Below are positions 18,098 through 26,188 of a DNA stretch of 64,000 bases, piece by piece (within the stretch, counting starts at the first letter, position 1; each line of letters starts with the position of its first letter). The stretch is from an uncultured Clostridia bacterium (GTDB lineage: Bacteria > Bacillota > Clostridia > Oscillospirales > Acutalibacteraceae): positions 124,001-188,000 of the forward strand of contig CANQXE010000001.1 in NCBI GenBank assembly GCA_947627725.1, given 5' to 3'. The notes under the pieces were generated by a model that ran no database searches, was not told the DNA's origin, and saw nothing but the letters and a program-made list of their open reading frames with translations. A program made the position numbers and the translations under genes.

Positions 18098-20683
18098 ATG
18101 AAAAAAATTGTTATAGGGATTCTTGCGCACGTTGATTCGGGCAAGACCACTCTTTCCGAAGCGATGCTTTATCAGTCAGGCAATATCAACAGGCTTGGCA
18201 GGGTTGACCACAGAGACTCCTTTTTGGACACCTTTTCTCTTGAGCGTGACAGAGGAATAACAATTTTTTCAAAGCAGGCAGTTTTAAAATATAATGATAC
18301 CGAGTTCACTCTGCTTGACACACCCGGGCATGTGGATTTTTCAGCCGAGACGGAGCGGACTTTGCAGGTCCTTGACTATGCCGTCCTGGTAATAAGCGCA
18401 ACGGACGGTATACAGAGCCACACCCAGACCTTATGGAAGCTTCTTTCAAAATACAATATCCCCTGCTTTATTTTTATAAATAAAATGGATTTGGACGGCG
18501 CTGAAAAAGAGCGTGTAATGAATGATTTGAAAGTCAAATTCAGCGACGGCTGCATTGATTTTTCCTGTGAAAATAAATCCGAGCTTTATGAAAGCATTGC
18601 GCTTTGTGACGAATGCCTGCTGGAGCAGTACTATGAGAGTGAAACGCTGAAAAAAGAGGATATTGCAAGGTGCGTTAAATGCAGAAAAATATTTCCCTGC
18701 CTGTTCGGCTCCGCGCTGAAATTAACGGGCGTTCGTGAGCTTTTGGAGTGCTTACATACATACACTGAAATGCCGAGTTACAGCGACAGATTTGCAGGCA
18801 GAGTATTTAAAATTTCGGAGGACAAGGGACAGCGTCTTACCTTTTTGAAAATTACAGGCGGAAGCCTTAAGGTCAAGGAAATACTCCACTCCTCTAAAAA
18901 TCAGAATTCAGAAAAGGTAAATCAGATAAGAATATACTCCGGCGACAAATTCACAGCAATAGATGAGGCAACAGCGGGAACTGTGTGCGCGGTAACAGGC
19001 ATCACCTTTACTCGACCGGGTGACGGGCTCGGTGCAGAAAAAAGCGCAGGTATGCCCGTGCTTGAGCCTGTACTGACATACAGACTAATTCTGCCCGACG
19101 GTATTGACGCCCACACCATTCTTGAAAAAATGAGAATTCTTGAAAGCGAGGACCCTCAGCTTAAGGTTGTTTGGAACGAACGGCTGGGAGAAATACAGGT
19201 TCAGCTTATGGGCGATATTCAGCTTGAGGTTTTACAGGCGATTATCGCTGAGCGCTTTGGTATTCATGCGTCCTTTGGAAAAGGCAACATAATATATAAG
19301 GAAACAATTTCGGATACGGTTGAGGGAATCGGTCATTTTGAACCTTTGCGCCACTATGCAGAAGTGCATTTGTTGATGAAACCGGGTAAAAGGGACAGCG
19401 GACTTGTATTTAAAACAAAGTGCAAGGAGGATTTGCTTGATAAAAACTGGCAAAGGCTGATACTTACCCACCTATATGAAAAAACGCATATCGGTGTTCT
19501 TACAGGCTCGCCGATAACGGATATGGAAATCACGCTCGTATCGGGAAAATCACACCCCAAGCACACCGAGGGCGGTGATTTCAGACAGGCTACTTACAGA
19601 GCGGTAAGGCAGGGCTTGCGTTCGGCTGACTGTATTTTGTTGGAGCCGGTTTATGAATTCACATTAGAAGTTCCGAGCGAGAATATCGGCAGAGCCATGT
19701 CGGATATACAGAGAATGTACGGCAGTTTTAATCCTCCTGAAGCTAATGGGGATTTTTCAGCTATCAGCGGTACCGCGCCGGTTTCAACAATGTATGATTA
19801 TGCGAGAGAGGTTATGCAGTACACGCACGGCAAGGGTAAGCTGATATGCAGTTTAAGGGGCTATGAACCCTGCCACAACAGCGAGGAGGTTATTGAAAAT
19901 ATCGGTTATGATTGCGACAGTGATACGGATAATCCGTGCGATTCCGTATTCTGCTCTCACGGTGCAGGCTATAATGTCAGATGGAATGAGGTAAAAAGCC
20001 ATATGCATCTTGCAAGTGCACTGTCCGCTCCTAAAAGCGAATATGCGGAAAGCACTGTCAAAAAAACATTTTCCGATTTGAAAAACAAAAGTAATCTTTT
20101 TGCTCTTGACAAGGAGCTTATGCAGATTTTTGAGCAGACCTACGGTCCTATAAAAAACAGGAACAGCAACATCAATCAAAGCCATTTTACCTTTACTGAA
20201 GACACGAGTAAAAAGAAATACAAGGGTACACGTGCGCCAAGATATGAAGGTGACGAATATCTGCTTGTTGACGGCTACAATGTGATTTATGCGTGGGACA
20301 AGCTAAGAGAACTGTCACAAAATAACATTGACGGCGCAAGAAACGCGCTGATTAATATTCTGTGCAATTATCAGGGCTATAAAAAGTGCGAAGTAATTTT
20401 AGTTTTTGACGCATATAAGGTTAAGGGCAATACACGGGAGATTGAAGAAATAAACAACATCCATATTGTGTATACAAAAGAGGCTGAAACCGCCGATATG
20501 TATATTGAAAAGGTCTCCCGCAAGCTTGCAAAAAATCACAAGGTAAGGGTTGTTACCTCAGACGCGCTTGAACAGCTTATCATTTTAACGAACGGAGCAT
20601 TGCGCGTATCGTCAAAGGAATTTCTTTTTGAGGTACAGCAGGCTGAAGAGGATATAAGGAATATTATTTCGGAATCCTTTTAA
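18098..20683 (+). CDS. TetM-like ribosomal GTPase fused to a Rae1/YacP NYN endoribonuclease domain
   Basis: 861 residues. Residues 1-~640 are an EF-G/TetM-type translational GTPase: G1 AHVDSGKTT, G2 RGITI, G3 DTPGHVDF, G4 NKMD, G5 GSALK, then domains II-V. A linker of about 80 residues leads to a C-terminal NYN domain (about 710-861). It matches Bacillus YacP/Rae1 across its length: LLVDGYNVIYAW, VILVFDAYKVKG, YTKEAETADMYIEKV, VTSDALEQL, NGALRVSSKEF. Rae1 cuts mRNA in the ribosomal A site, where TetM-type factors also bind. The domain IV segment that carries YSPVSTPADFR in TetM reads SHPKHTEGGDFR here, so true tetracycline protection is doubtful. A ribosome-rescue or mRNA-cleavage factor is inferred. 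Confidence 0.85.
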   Translation: MKKIVIGILAHVDSGKTTLSEAMLYQSGNINRLGRVDHRDSFLDTFSLERDRGITIFSKQAVLKYNDTEFTLLDTPGHVDFSAETERTLQVLDYAVLVISATDGIQSHTQTLWKLLSKYNIPCFIFINKMDLDGAEKERVMNDLKVKFSDGCIDFSCENKSELYESIALCDECLLEQYYESETLKKEDIARCVKCRKIFPCLFGSALKLTGVRELLECLHTYTEMPSYSDRFAGRVFKISEDKGQRLTFLKITGGSLKVKEILHSSKNQNSEKVNQIRIYSGDKFTAIDEATAGTVCAVTGITFTRPGDGLGAEKSAGMPVLEPVLTYRLILPDGIDAHTILEKMRILESEDPQLKVVWNERLGEIQVQLMGDIQLEVLQAIIAERFGIHASFGKGNIIYKETISDTVEGIGHFEPLRHYAEVHLLMKPGKRDSGLVFKTKCKEDLLDKNWQRLILTHLYEKTHIGVLTGSPITDMEITLVSGKSHPKHTEGGDFRQATYRAVRQGLRSADCILLEPVYEFTLEVPSENIGRAMSDIQRMYGSFNPPEANGDFSAISGTAPVSTMYDYAREVMQYTHGKGKLICSLRGYEPCHNSEEVIENIGYDCDSDTDNPCDSVFCSHGAGYNVRWNEVKSHMHLASALSAPKSEYAESTVKKTFSDLKNKSNLFALDKELMQIFEQTYGPIKNRNSNINQSHFTFTEDTSKKKYKGTRAPRYEGDEYLLVDGYNVIYAWDKLRELSQNNIDGARNALINILCNYQGYKKCEVILVFDAYKVKGNTREIEEINNIHIVYTKEAETADMYIEKVSRKLAKNHKVRVVTSDALEQLIILTNGALRVSSKEFLFEVQQAEEDIRNIISESF

Positions 20684-20749
20684 AATAACCAGAATGGATA
20701 TTAGAGAATTATTTTACTCTCTTGCTGCTTATCAAATTAATATACGATA

Positions 20750-20790
20750 AAAGGGGATGCCTCACGAATATGAGACAGCCCCTTTAATTT
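20750..20790 (+). terminator. Hairpin terminator after the fusion gene
   Basis: An imperfect stem (AAGGGG...CCTCA against TGAG...GCCCCTT) with a short T-rich tail. The core GAGACAGCCCC also occurs in a hairpin at 48544-48570. Confidence 0.6.
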
Positions 20791-20800
20791 TACCTTTATA

Positions 20801-20819
20801 ATATGACTGACAGTCATAT
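20801..20819. promoter_or_regulatory. Perfect 19-base palindrome, operator-like
   Basis: ATATGACTG-A-CAGTCATAT is a perfect palindrome around a single base. Its core TGACTGACAGTCA looks like the operator of TetR-family regulators, yet no TetR gene is present in the window. The surrounding 20820-20943 is AT-rich with no gene I can support. Confidence 0.5.
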
Positions 20820-20943
20820 CAATATCAAATGTCGGTGTAATATAATAAAATAATTAGATATGAAACAAAACAAAATATTTACTGTTTAAACTTATATAAT
20901 TACGTGTAACTTTTGATACTGAAAATTTTTTCATTCTTATAAA

Positions 20944-21036
20944 TTAAGATTTTTGTTCTTTGCTTTCTGCCGAACAGGAAACAAAAATACCGACTATAAT
21001 AACTGATATTGAAATAATAAGTAATTGCTTTTCCAT
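20944..21036 (-). CDS. 30-residue peptide with signal or membrane segment
   Basis: ATG at 21036, in the same frame as and 3 bases after the stop of the next remnant upstream. The product starts MEKQLLIISISVIIVGIFVS, then CSAESKEQKS. That is one hydrophobic helix followed by a Cys-led polar tail, like a tiny lipoprotein or membrane peptide. No ribosome site stands out. It may be a relic. Confidence 0.3.
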   Translation of the reverse strand: MEKQLLIISISVIIVGIFVSCSAESKEQKS

Positions 21037-21039
21037 TGA

Positions 21040-21166
21040 TTACCAGCCATCATTGCCTTCAACAACATTGTCGTCTTTTCCGAGATCACCGCTTGTTGCG
21101 ATAACATCAACGGTTTTGAATTTTTCAACATCAGTAGGCTGCTTAAAATATTTTTCTTCTTGTCAT
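21040..21166 (-). pseudogene. Frameshifted ~41-residue peptide gene
   Basis: From ATG at 21166 the frame reads MTRRKIF and stops. Removing one A from the run of five near 21150-21154 gives MTRRKYFKQPTDVEKFKTVD then VIATSGDLGKDDNVVEGNDGW. The corrected product resembles short clostridial peptides with a VDVIATSG-type core and a Gly/Asp/Asn/Trp tail, whose role I do not know. The frameshift could be decay or a base-call error. Confidence 0.4.
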
Positions 21167-21211
21167 TATTAATGACATTTTTTACTCATAAACAACACTC
21201 ATTTTAACTTT

Positions 21212-21406
21212 TTAATTTTTATTTTTAATAAAAATTACGATAAAGAAACCAGCCAAAATGAAATAAGCTGCCAAATCAAAAACGCTTGTTCCTATTGATA
21301 TTCCGTCGGTATGATTTATCAAATGACTGATACAATTGCCGATTGCAAATATGCAAAGCGCTAATTCTACAATCAAAATTAGTATATTTTTATTTGATTT
21401 TTTCAT
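21212..21406 (-). CDS. Small membrane protein, 64 residues
   Basis: Two hydrophobic helices (ILILIVELALCIFAIGNCI and VFDLAAYFILAGFFIVIFI) with Lys-rich ends (KKSNK, KNKN). A weak GGTG precedes the ATG. I recognise no family. It lies upstream, on the same strand, of the two peptide ORFs. Confidence 0.5.
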   Translation of the reverse strand: MKKSNKNILILIVELALCIFAIGNCISHLINHTDGISIGTSVFDLAAYFILAGFFIVIFIKNKN

Positions 21407-21480
21407 TTCACCATAATCTGCAAGTACCGTTTAGGCAACCATCTGTTCAATGCAATCCATCCTCATAAAGAAAAATATGA

Positions 21481-21924
21481 TTACATTTTCGAAATTTCTT
21501 CCCTGAACGCTTCAACAGAGTTAAATTCTTTATATACAGACGCAAAGCGAACATAAGCTACCTCGTCAATCAATTTGAGCTTTTCCATAATAAGCTCACC
21601 GATTCTCGCGGAGGTAACCTCACGGTCAATTGCCGACTGAAGAGTCGCCTCAATCTCGCTGATAGCCGTTTCAAGCTCCGACACCGTTACGGACCTTTTT
21701 TCGCAGGCGCGAAGCATACCTTTTAAAATTTTATTGCGGTCAAACACTTCCCTGCTCTTATCCTTTTTTATAACAATAATCGGAACATCCTCAATCGTTT
21801 CATACGTAGTGAACCGCTTGCTGCACTGCAAACACTCACGACGGCGGCGAATACGCTCATTCTCGTCAGTAGGACGAGAGTCGATAACCTTGCTTTCCTC
21901 AAAACCGCAGAATGGACATTTCAT
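21481..21924 (-). CDS. nrdR: Transcriptional repressor NrdR
   Basis: 147 residues, full length. An N-terminal zinc ribbon with Cys at 3, 6, 31 and 34 (MKCPFCGFEE, ECLQCSKRF) is followed by an ATP-cone (PIIVIKKDKSREVFDRNKIL, RSVTVSELE). It senses dATP/ATP and represses ribonucleotide reductase genes, none of which are in the window. It is divergent from nothing close by and appears to be a single gene. Confidence 0.95.
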   Translation of the reverse strand: MKCPFCGFEESKVIDSRPTDENERIRRRRECLQCSKRFTTYETIEDVPIIVIKKDKSREVFDRNKILKGMLRACEKRSVTVSELETAISEIEATLQSAIDREVTSARIGELIMEKLKLIDEVAYVRFASVYKEFNSVEAFREEISKM

Positions 21925-22046
21925 ATGAAAATCCTCCCGAAGCGAAGCAAATTATTTTAAGACGCTTCACTTTCTATCATTTTATATATTATAACACAAC
22001 ATATAGAAAAATGCAAGTATTCTTACTTTACAACAATATATTGACA

Positions 22047-22936
22047 TTACATTGACTTTTTCAGGTTATATTCCCTGTTATTGTATACAAACATCCAAAC
22101 TGTCATCGCACAGATAATAATATAACCCACAAATGACCACAAGTCAGGTATCTGACCCCCTAAGAAGAAGTAACCGCTTATGGCTGTGAAAATTACGTTT
22201 GCGTAATCGTATACTGAAATCTCTCTGCTCGGCGCAAAGGTGTAAGCCGCCGTAATGCTGAACTGTCCGCCTGCCGCGCACACCCCACCATAATGAGATA
22301 AAACCACTGAAGAGGAGTCATATAGTGATAATTGAATATAAGATACGGCGCTGTCACCAAGCAGGAGAACAGGGAAAAGAAAAATACCGTAAATCTGCCG
22401 TTCTCCCCTTTATTGCCCATATGGCGCACACAGGTATAGGCTCCGCCCGCACATACGCCTCCTATAAAGCCGCAAACTGACGGTAATAATTCAACATTTG
22501 ACATTGTTGGCTTAATTACAAACATTGCGCCCACAAATGCAATACCGATTGCCAAAGCCTGCTTAGGTTTAACCTTTTCTTTCAGAAAAATTGCGGAAAA
22601 AATCAGAGTGAAAAACGGACTCATCTTATTGAGAATTGCGGCGTCGGCAGTCGACGCCATTTTCGTTGTGGCATAGAAATTACCGAAAACTCCGAGAAGC
22701 CCCGCGCTTGACCTGATCAGATGATACAATAAACAGCCTTTTTTCGGCTTAAAGCTTTCTTTATTTTTTATAAGGATAACTGATGATATCATCAAGGCAA
22801 CAAGATTTCTGAAAAAAACCTTTTGGGCAACAGGTACATCGCCCGATAGATTGATAAAACTGCTCATTCCGCTGAAACACAGGGCTGACAACAGAATGCA
22901 GATTATACCCTTTGTCCTGTTACTTACATTTGCCAT
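22047..22936 (-). pseudogene. DMT-family (EamA) transporter with a frameshift
   Basis: The first frame (22936 down to ~22293) encodes about seven transmembrane helices starting RTKGIICILLSALCFSGMSS and ends its homology at QWFYLIMVG. The family sequence continues in another frame as GVCAAGGQFSITAAYTFAP to the stop at 22047. Adding one G to the GGGG run near 22292-22295 restores a single ~296-residue protein (MVGVCAAGG). It is either a true inactivation or a homopolymer error. EamA proteins export small metabolites; the substrate is unknown. The start overlaps the previous gene's end. Confidence 0.75.
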
Positions 22937-23712
22937 AGCTTTTCCAAATAGACCTTACTTTCCTTTAGTTCTTTGTAAACATTGTAGTCTCCCGAATAGA
23001 TTTCAATTACACAGTCGCCATTATAGTCGGCATCATCCATAATGTCTTTAAGTCTTTTAAAATCAAATCCACCCTTTCCGGGAGGCAGACAGTCGCCGAG
23101 CCTGCCGTTATCACTTATGTGAATATGCCTGATATCCTTTTTAAACGCCTCTAAAAACTCAAAGGTGTCCTCGCCCGCCCTGACAGTCTGCTTAATATCA
23201 AATACCATATTAAAATCAGAGCCGAGTGCGTCACGCATCTTTTTGCAGAAAGTAATTGACTGGCTTTTAAACCTGTTTACATTTTCCTGGCAAACCGTAA
23301 CGCCCTCCGCTCTTCCAAGATCTATCAATTGTTTAAACCGCGCAAAGTATCTTTCGTCGGGGATTGGTATTTTAGGTGCGGCAACCGCGCCGTGAATTAC
23401 GACGAATTCCGCACCGAGTACGGCTGCCGCGTGGCAGGTTTTCTGATACAGTCCGATATAATCGTCAAAACGGCGCTGATAATCGCCGAATATGCAGGAG
23501 GACTCTAAAAAGCTTGAAAACGGGTGAACCGATACCACGTCAACCCCTCCGCCATTGGCTATCCCGGCAAGCTCTTTAACAAACGGCTCCTCAAGCTCTG
23601 AGGGCGCGTTCATAAATATCTCGGCTTTTTCAAAACCGAGCTCACATACTTTTTTTAATGCCTGCTCCGTCTCCAGCGGATAAAAGCAGGATGTAGATGC
23701 ACCAAGTCTCAT
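22924..23712 (-). CDS. Sugar phosphate isomerase/epimerase-like TIM-barrel protein
   Basis: 262 residues from the ATG at 23712 (MRLGASTSCFYPLETEQ). It shows the xylose-isomerase-like/AP-endonuclease-2 fold: EKAEIFMNAPSELEE, VVSVHPF, FVVIHGAV, VCQENVNR, MVFDIKQTVRAGED, HIHISDNGRLGDCLPPGKG, CVIEIYSG. His, Glu and Asp metal ligands fall at the expected strand ends. Substrate is unknown. Its ATG shares a base with the stop of the aminotransferase gene (TAATG), so the two are coupled; the ORF's farther upstream start lies inside that gene and is unlikely. Confidence 0.8.
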   Translation of the reverse strand: MRLGASTSCFYPLETEQALKKVCELGFEKAEIFMNAPSELEEPFVKELAGIANGGGVDVVSVHPFSSFLESSCIFGDYQRRFDDYIGLYQKTCHAAAVLGAEFVVIHGAVAAPKIPIPDERYFARFKQLIDLGRAEGVTVCQENVNRFKSQSITFCKKMRDALGSDFNMVFDIKQTVRAGEDTFEFLEAFKKDIRHIHISDNGRLGDCLPPGKGGFDFKRLKDIMDDADYNGDCVIEIYSGDYNVYKELKESKVYLEKLWQM

Positions 23713-24971
23713 TATCCCAAAAGCATCTCCACACACGCAAGTCGAACACAGATACAAAGCAGTTGCGCAGCGATGTCAAGCTCCTCAACGGGAGGAAATG
23801 ACGGAGCAATACGAATATTACTGTCATCGGGGTCAATTCCGTAAGGATATGTTGCGCCTACGGTTGTAAGCGTTACTCCTGCTTCCTTGCAGAGCTCACC
23901 TGTTCTTTTTGCGCAGCCCTTCATAACATCGAGGCTGATAAAATATCCGCCCTTTGGATTAAACCATGTTGCAATTCCTCTGCCGCCAAGCTCATTTTCA
24001 AGATGATTTAAAACGATATCAAACTTCGGCTTAAGTATATGCGCATGCTTTTTCATATGCTCACGTACCCCGTCCGCGTTTCCGAAAAACTGAACGTGGC
24101 GGTGCTGATTCATTTTATCATAGCTGATTGTCTGGGCATTAAGGCGCTTTTTTATAGCGGATATGTTGTTATCACTCGCAATAAGGGCAGATACACCGGC
24201 ACCGGGGAATGTAATTTTTGATGTTGAGCAAACCTCAATAACCATATCCTCATTATCGTATTTCGGGAGAATGTCAAATATATTAAGAAGCTCGTCGCCG
24301 TTATCGTCCAAATCGTGAATAAAATACGCGTTATCCCAGATAAGTCTGAAATCCTTTGCGGCAGGCTTCATTGACGCGATACGCTTAACAATCTCATCAC
24401 TGTAAGTAATGCCCTGCGGATTTGAATACTTAGGAACGCAGAACATACCCTTGACGCTTTCGTCCTTAATAAGCTCCTCAACTACATCCATATCGGGACC
24501 GTCATTTTTCATAGGAACATTTATCATTTTAATCCCGAAATGTTCGCATATGGTAAAATGCCTGTCATATCCCGGAACGGGACAAAGAAACTTAACCTCA
24601 TCAAGTCTGCACCACGGTGTACTGCCCGCGCCGTGTGTATAGCACTGGCTTATATAATCAAACATCAAAGTAAGACTTGCGTTAGGACCTATAATAACAT
24701 TTTTTGCGTCAACGCCGAGCAAATCGGCAAACAGCTTTTTACAGCTCGGTATACCGTCAAGCATACCGTAATTTCTCACGTCAAGACCGTCCGCAATATA
24801 ATTTCTCACATCATAAATTCCGGTTGAAAGGTCAAGCTGGTCCTGACCGGGCTTACCTCTGCTCATATCAAGTTTTAATCCCCTTGCCTTAAAAGCGTCA
24901 TATCTTTTTTTTAGGAGCTTACGCTCCTTAAGTAATTCATCCTTGGTCATATCCTTATATAATTTCGACAT
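23712..24971 (-). CDS. PLP-dependent aminotransferase, aspartate-type
   Basis: 419 residues. The N-terminus DMSRGKPGQDQLDLSTG is typical of the clostridial aspartate aminotransferases of the Aminotran_MocR group. The PLP lysine is in CSTSKITFPGAGVS, and IIGPNASLTLMFDY, PVPGYDRHF, CVPKYSNPQG and IWDNAYFIHDL mark the cofactor site. It transfers amino groups between amino and keto acids in the cytoplasm. The ATG at 24971 follows GCGAGGTG at a good distance; the TTG at 24986 overlaps that site. Confidence 0.88.
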   Translation of the reverse strand: MSKLYKDMTKDELLKERKLLKKRYDAFKARGLKLDMSRGKPGQDQLDLSTGIYDVRNYIADGLDVRNYGMLDGIPSCKKLFADLLGVDAKNVIIGPNASLTLMFDYISQCYTHGAGSTPWCRLDEVKFLCPVPGYDRHFTICEHFGIKMINVPMKNDGPDMDVVEELIKDESVKGMFCVPKYSNPQGITYSDEIVKRIASMKPAAKDFRLIWDNAYFIHDLDDNGDELLNIFDILPKYDNEDMVIEVCSTSKITFPGAGVSALIASDNNISAIKKRLNAQTISYDKMNQHRHVQFFGNADGVREHMKKHAHILKPKFDIVLNHLENELGGRGIATWFNPKGGYFISLDVMKGCAKRTGELCKEAGVTLTTVGATYPYGIDPDDSNIRIAPSFPPVEELDIAAQLLCICVRLACVEMLLG

Positions 24972-25047
24972 ACAAACACCTCGCAATTATTTTTGGTATA
25001 GTTTACCACATTTATATAATTATTGCAAATATCATCAGATAATATAT

Positions 25048-25084
25048 AAAAAAACAGAGTTGATTTGAACAACCCTGTTTTTTG
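25048..25084. terminator. Bidirectional-type hairpin terminator
   Basis: ACAGAGTTG pairs with CAACCCTGT (one mismatch) and is flanked by an A-run on the left and a T-run on the right. It sits between the small basic protein gene and the aminotransferase promoter. Confidence 0.65.
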
Positions 25085-25106
25085 ACGGCAGTTAAGGTTT
25101 GTTTAA

Positions 25107-25394
25107 TTACAAGTCCTGCAAATCAGCGTCCGGAATATCATTTTCAAGATTATCCCGTGCCAAATCATTATCAATTACCGAATAAGCGTCGGATATCGGC
25201 TTGTCCGATTTTTTCTTAGCCGCTTCGGAGGGCATATGATAAACCTTTTGTGCAGGGGACTCTGTACCCGCTATTATGGGACGGACACGTGCATTTCCGT
25301 GCTTTGCCTTTCCCTGAATTTCAGGAACAGCGGCGGAGTCATTCCGCGCCTTTGTGTGCGTGCGTTCAGGTCGTTTCATACCCTTTTTTGCCAT
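25107..25394 (-). CDS. Small basic hypothetical protein
   Basis: 95 residues, starting MAKKGMKRPERTHTKARND. The N-terminal half is highly basic, the C-terminal tail acidic (DNLENDIPDADLQDL), and the whole looks disordered. GAGGTG lies 6 bases before the ATG at 25394. I recognise no domain; similar short Lys/Arg-rich proteins in Clostridia are unstudied. Confidence 0.6.
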   Translation of the reverse strand: MAKKGMKRPERTHTKARNDSAAVPEIQGKAKHGNARVRPIIAGTESPAQKVYHMPSEAAKKKSDKPISDAYSVIDNDLARDNLENDIPDADLQDL

Positions 25395-25468
25395 ATAAAT
25401 CACCTCAGATATATTTTAAACAAATAAAAGTGATTATATTCAGACGCGGCTTAAAGTGAAAGGACTAA

Positions 25469-26122
25469 TCAAATAAACTTTTTTATGATCTTATATATTT
25501 TATCACTGTGAACAATATAGCTTGAATGATTTTCATTCGGTATAATTTCAAGCGTGCTTTGCGGTATATTGTCCGCAATCAGCTTTGTATGCGTGTGCTT
25601 GATAATGTCCCTTTGTCCAGCGAGAACATAAGTCGGTATTTTTATCTTTCTTAATTCAGAAGTCTTAATATCCGGTTCTTTTACCATCATTTTTACAAGC
25701 TTGTTTCCTGTAAAAAAATAAGCAAGCCTGTAAAAAGTCAAATTAAATTTTTTAATCCCGTCAGGGCAAATATTCGCTCCGCTTACGATCAGCTTTGACA
25801 GCAAGTAAGGCTCCTTGACAGCAATAAGCAGACCGACGATTCCTCCGTCACTAAAGCCGTATAATATCGGCTTTTCAATTTTAAGCGTATTAATAAACGC
25901 TATAACGTCGTCCGCCATAAGATGATAGGAAATATTCTTTGTATTTTCGCTTTTGCCGTGGCATCTGCTGTCGATTGCGTAGACCCTATAATCCTTTTGG
26001 AGACAATCAATCAGCCTGTCAAATACCTTGTGGCTCTCTCCGTTTCCGTGGAGCAATACTATCGGCTCTCCGTTTCCGTAAAGCTCATAATTTATATTAA
26101 CATGATTAACTCTTATTATCAT
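25469..26122 (-). CDS. Alpha/beta hydrolase
   Basis: 217 residues with the alpha/beta hydrolase plan: oxyanion segment VLLHGNGESHKVFDRL, DSRCHGKS, nucleophile elbow YGFSDGGIVG, the acid in VLAGQRDIIKHTH, and the His in IIPNENHSSY. Substrate is unknown. There is no signal peptide. It starts 67 bases after the pheT stop, with a terminator hairpin between, so it is probably transcribed separately. Confidence 0.85.
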   Translation of the reverse strand: MIIRVNHVNINYELYGNGEPIVLLHGNGESHKVFDRLIDCLQKDYRVYAIDSRCHGKSENTKNISYHLMADDVIAFINTLKIEKPILYGFSDGGIVGLLIAVKEPYLLSKLIVSGANICPDGIKKFNLTFYRLAYFFTGNKLVKMMVKEPDIKTSELRKIKIPTYVLAGQRDIIKHTHTKLIADNIPQSTLEIIPNENHSSYIVHSDKIYKIIKKFI

Positions 26123-26159
26123 AAAGCTCTCCGCATAATTTTTTCATTTTCACAGCAAA

Positions 26160-26183
26160 AGAGCGGGAACACATCCCCGCTCT
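26160..26183 (-). terminator. Terminator of the pheST operon
   Basis: On the minus strand AGAGCGGG pairs with CCCGCTCT, followed by TTTTG. It lies 6 bases after the pheT stop. Confidence 0.7.
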
Positions 26184-26188
26184 CATAC

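Noticed and set aside
18098-20683. Simple tetracycline-resistance gene (tetM type)
   Set aside because: The GTPase core matches, but the tetracycline-displacing loop is replaced and a Rae1 nuclease is fused on. Calling it tet(M)-like resistance would mislead.
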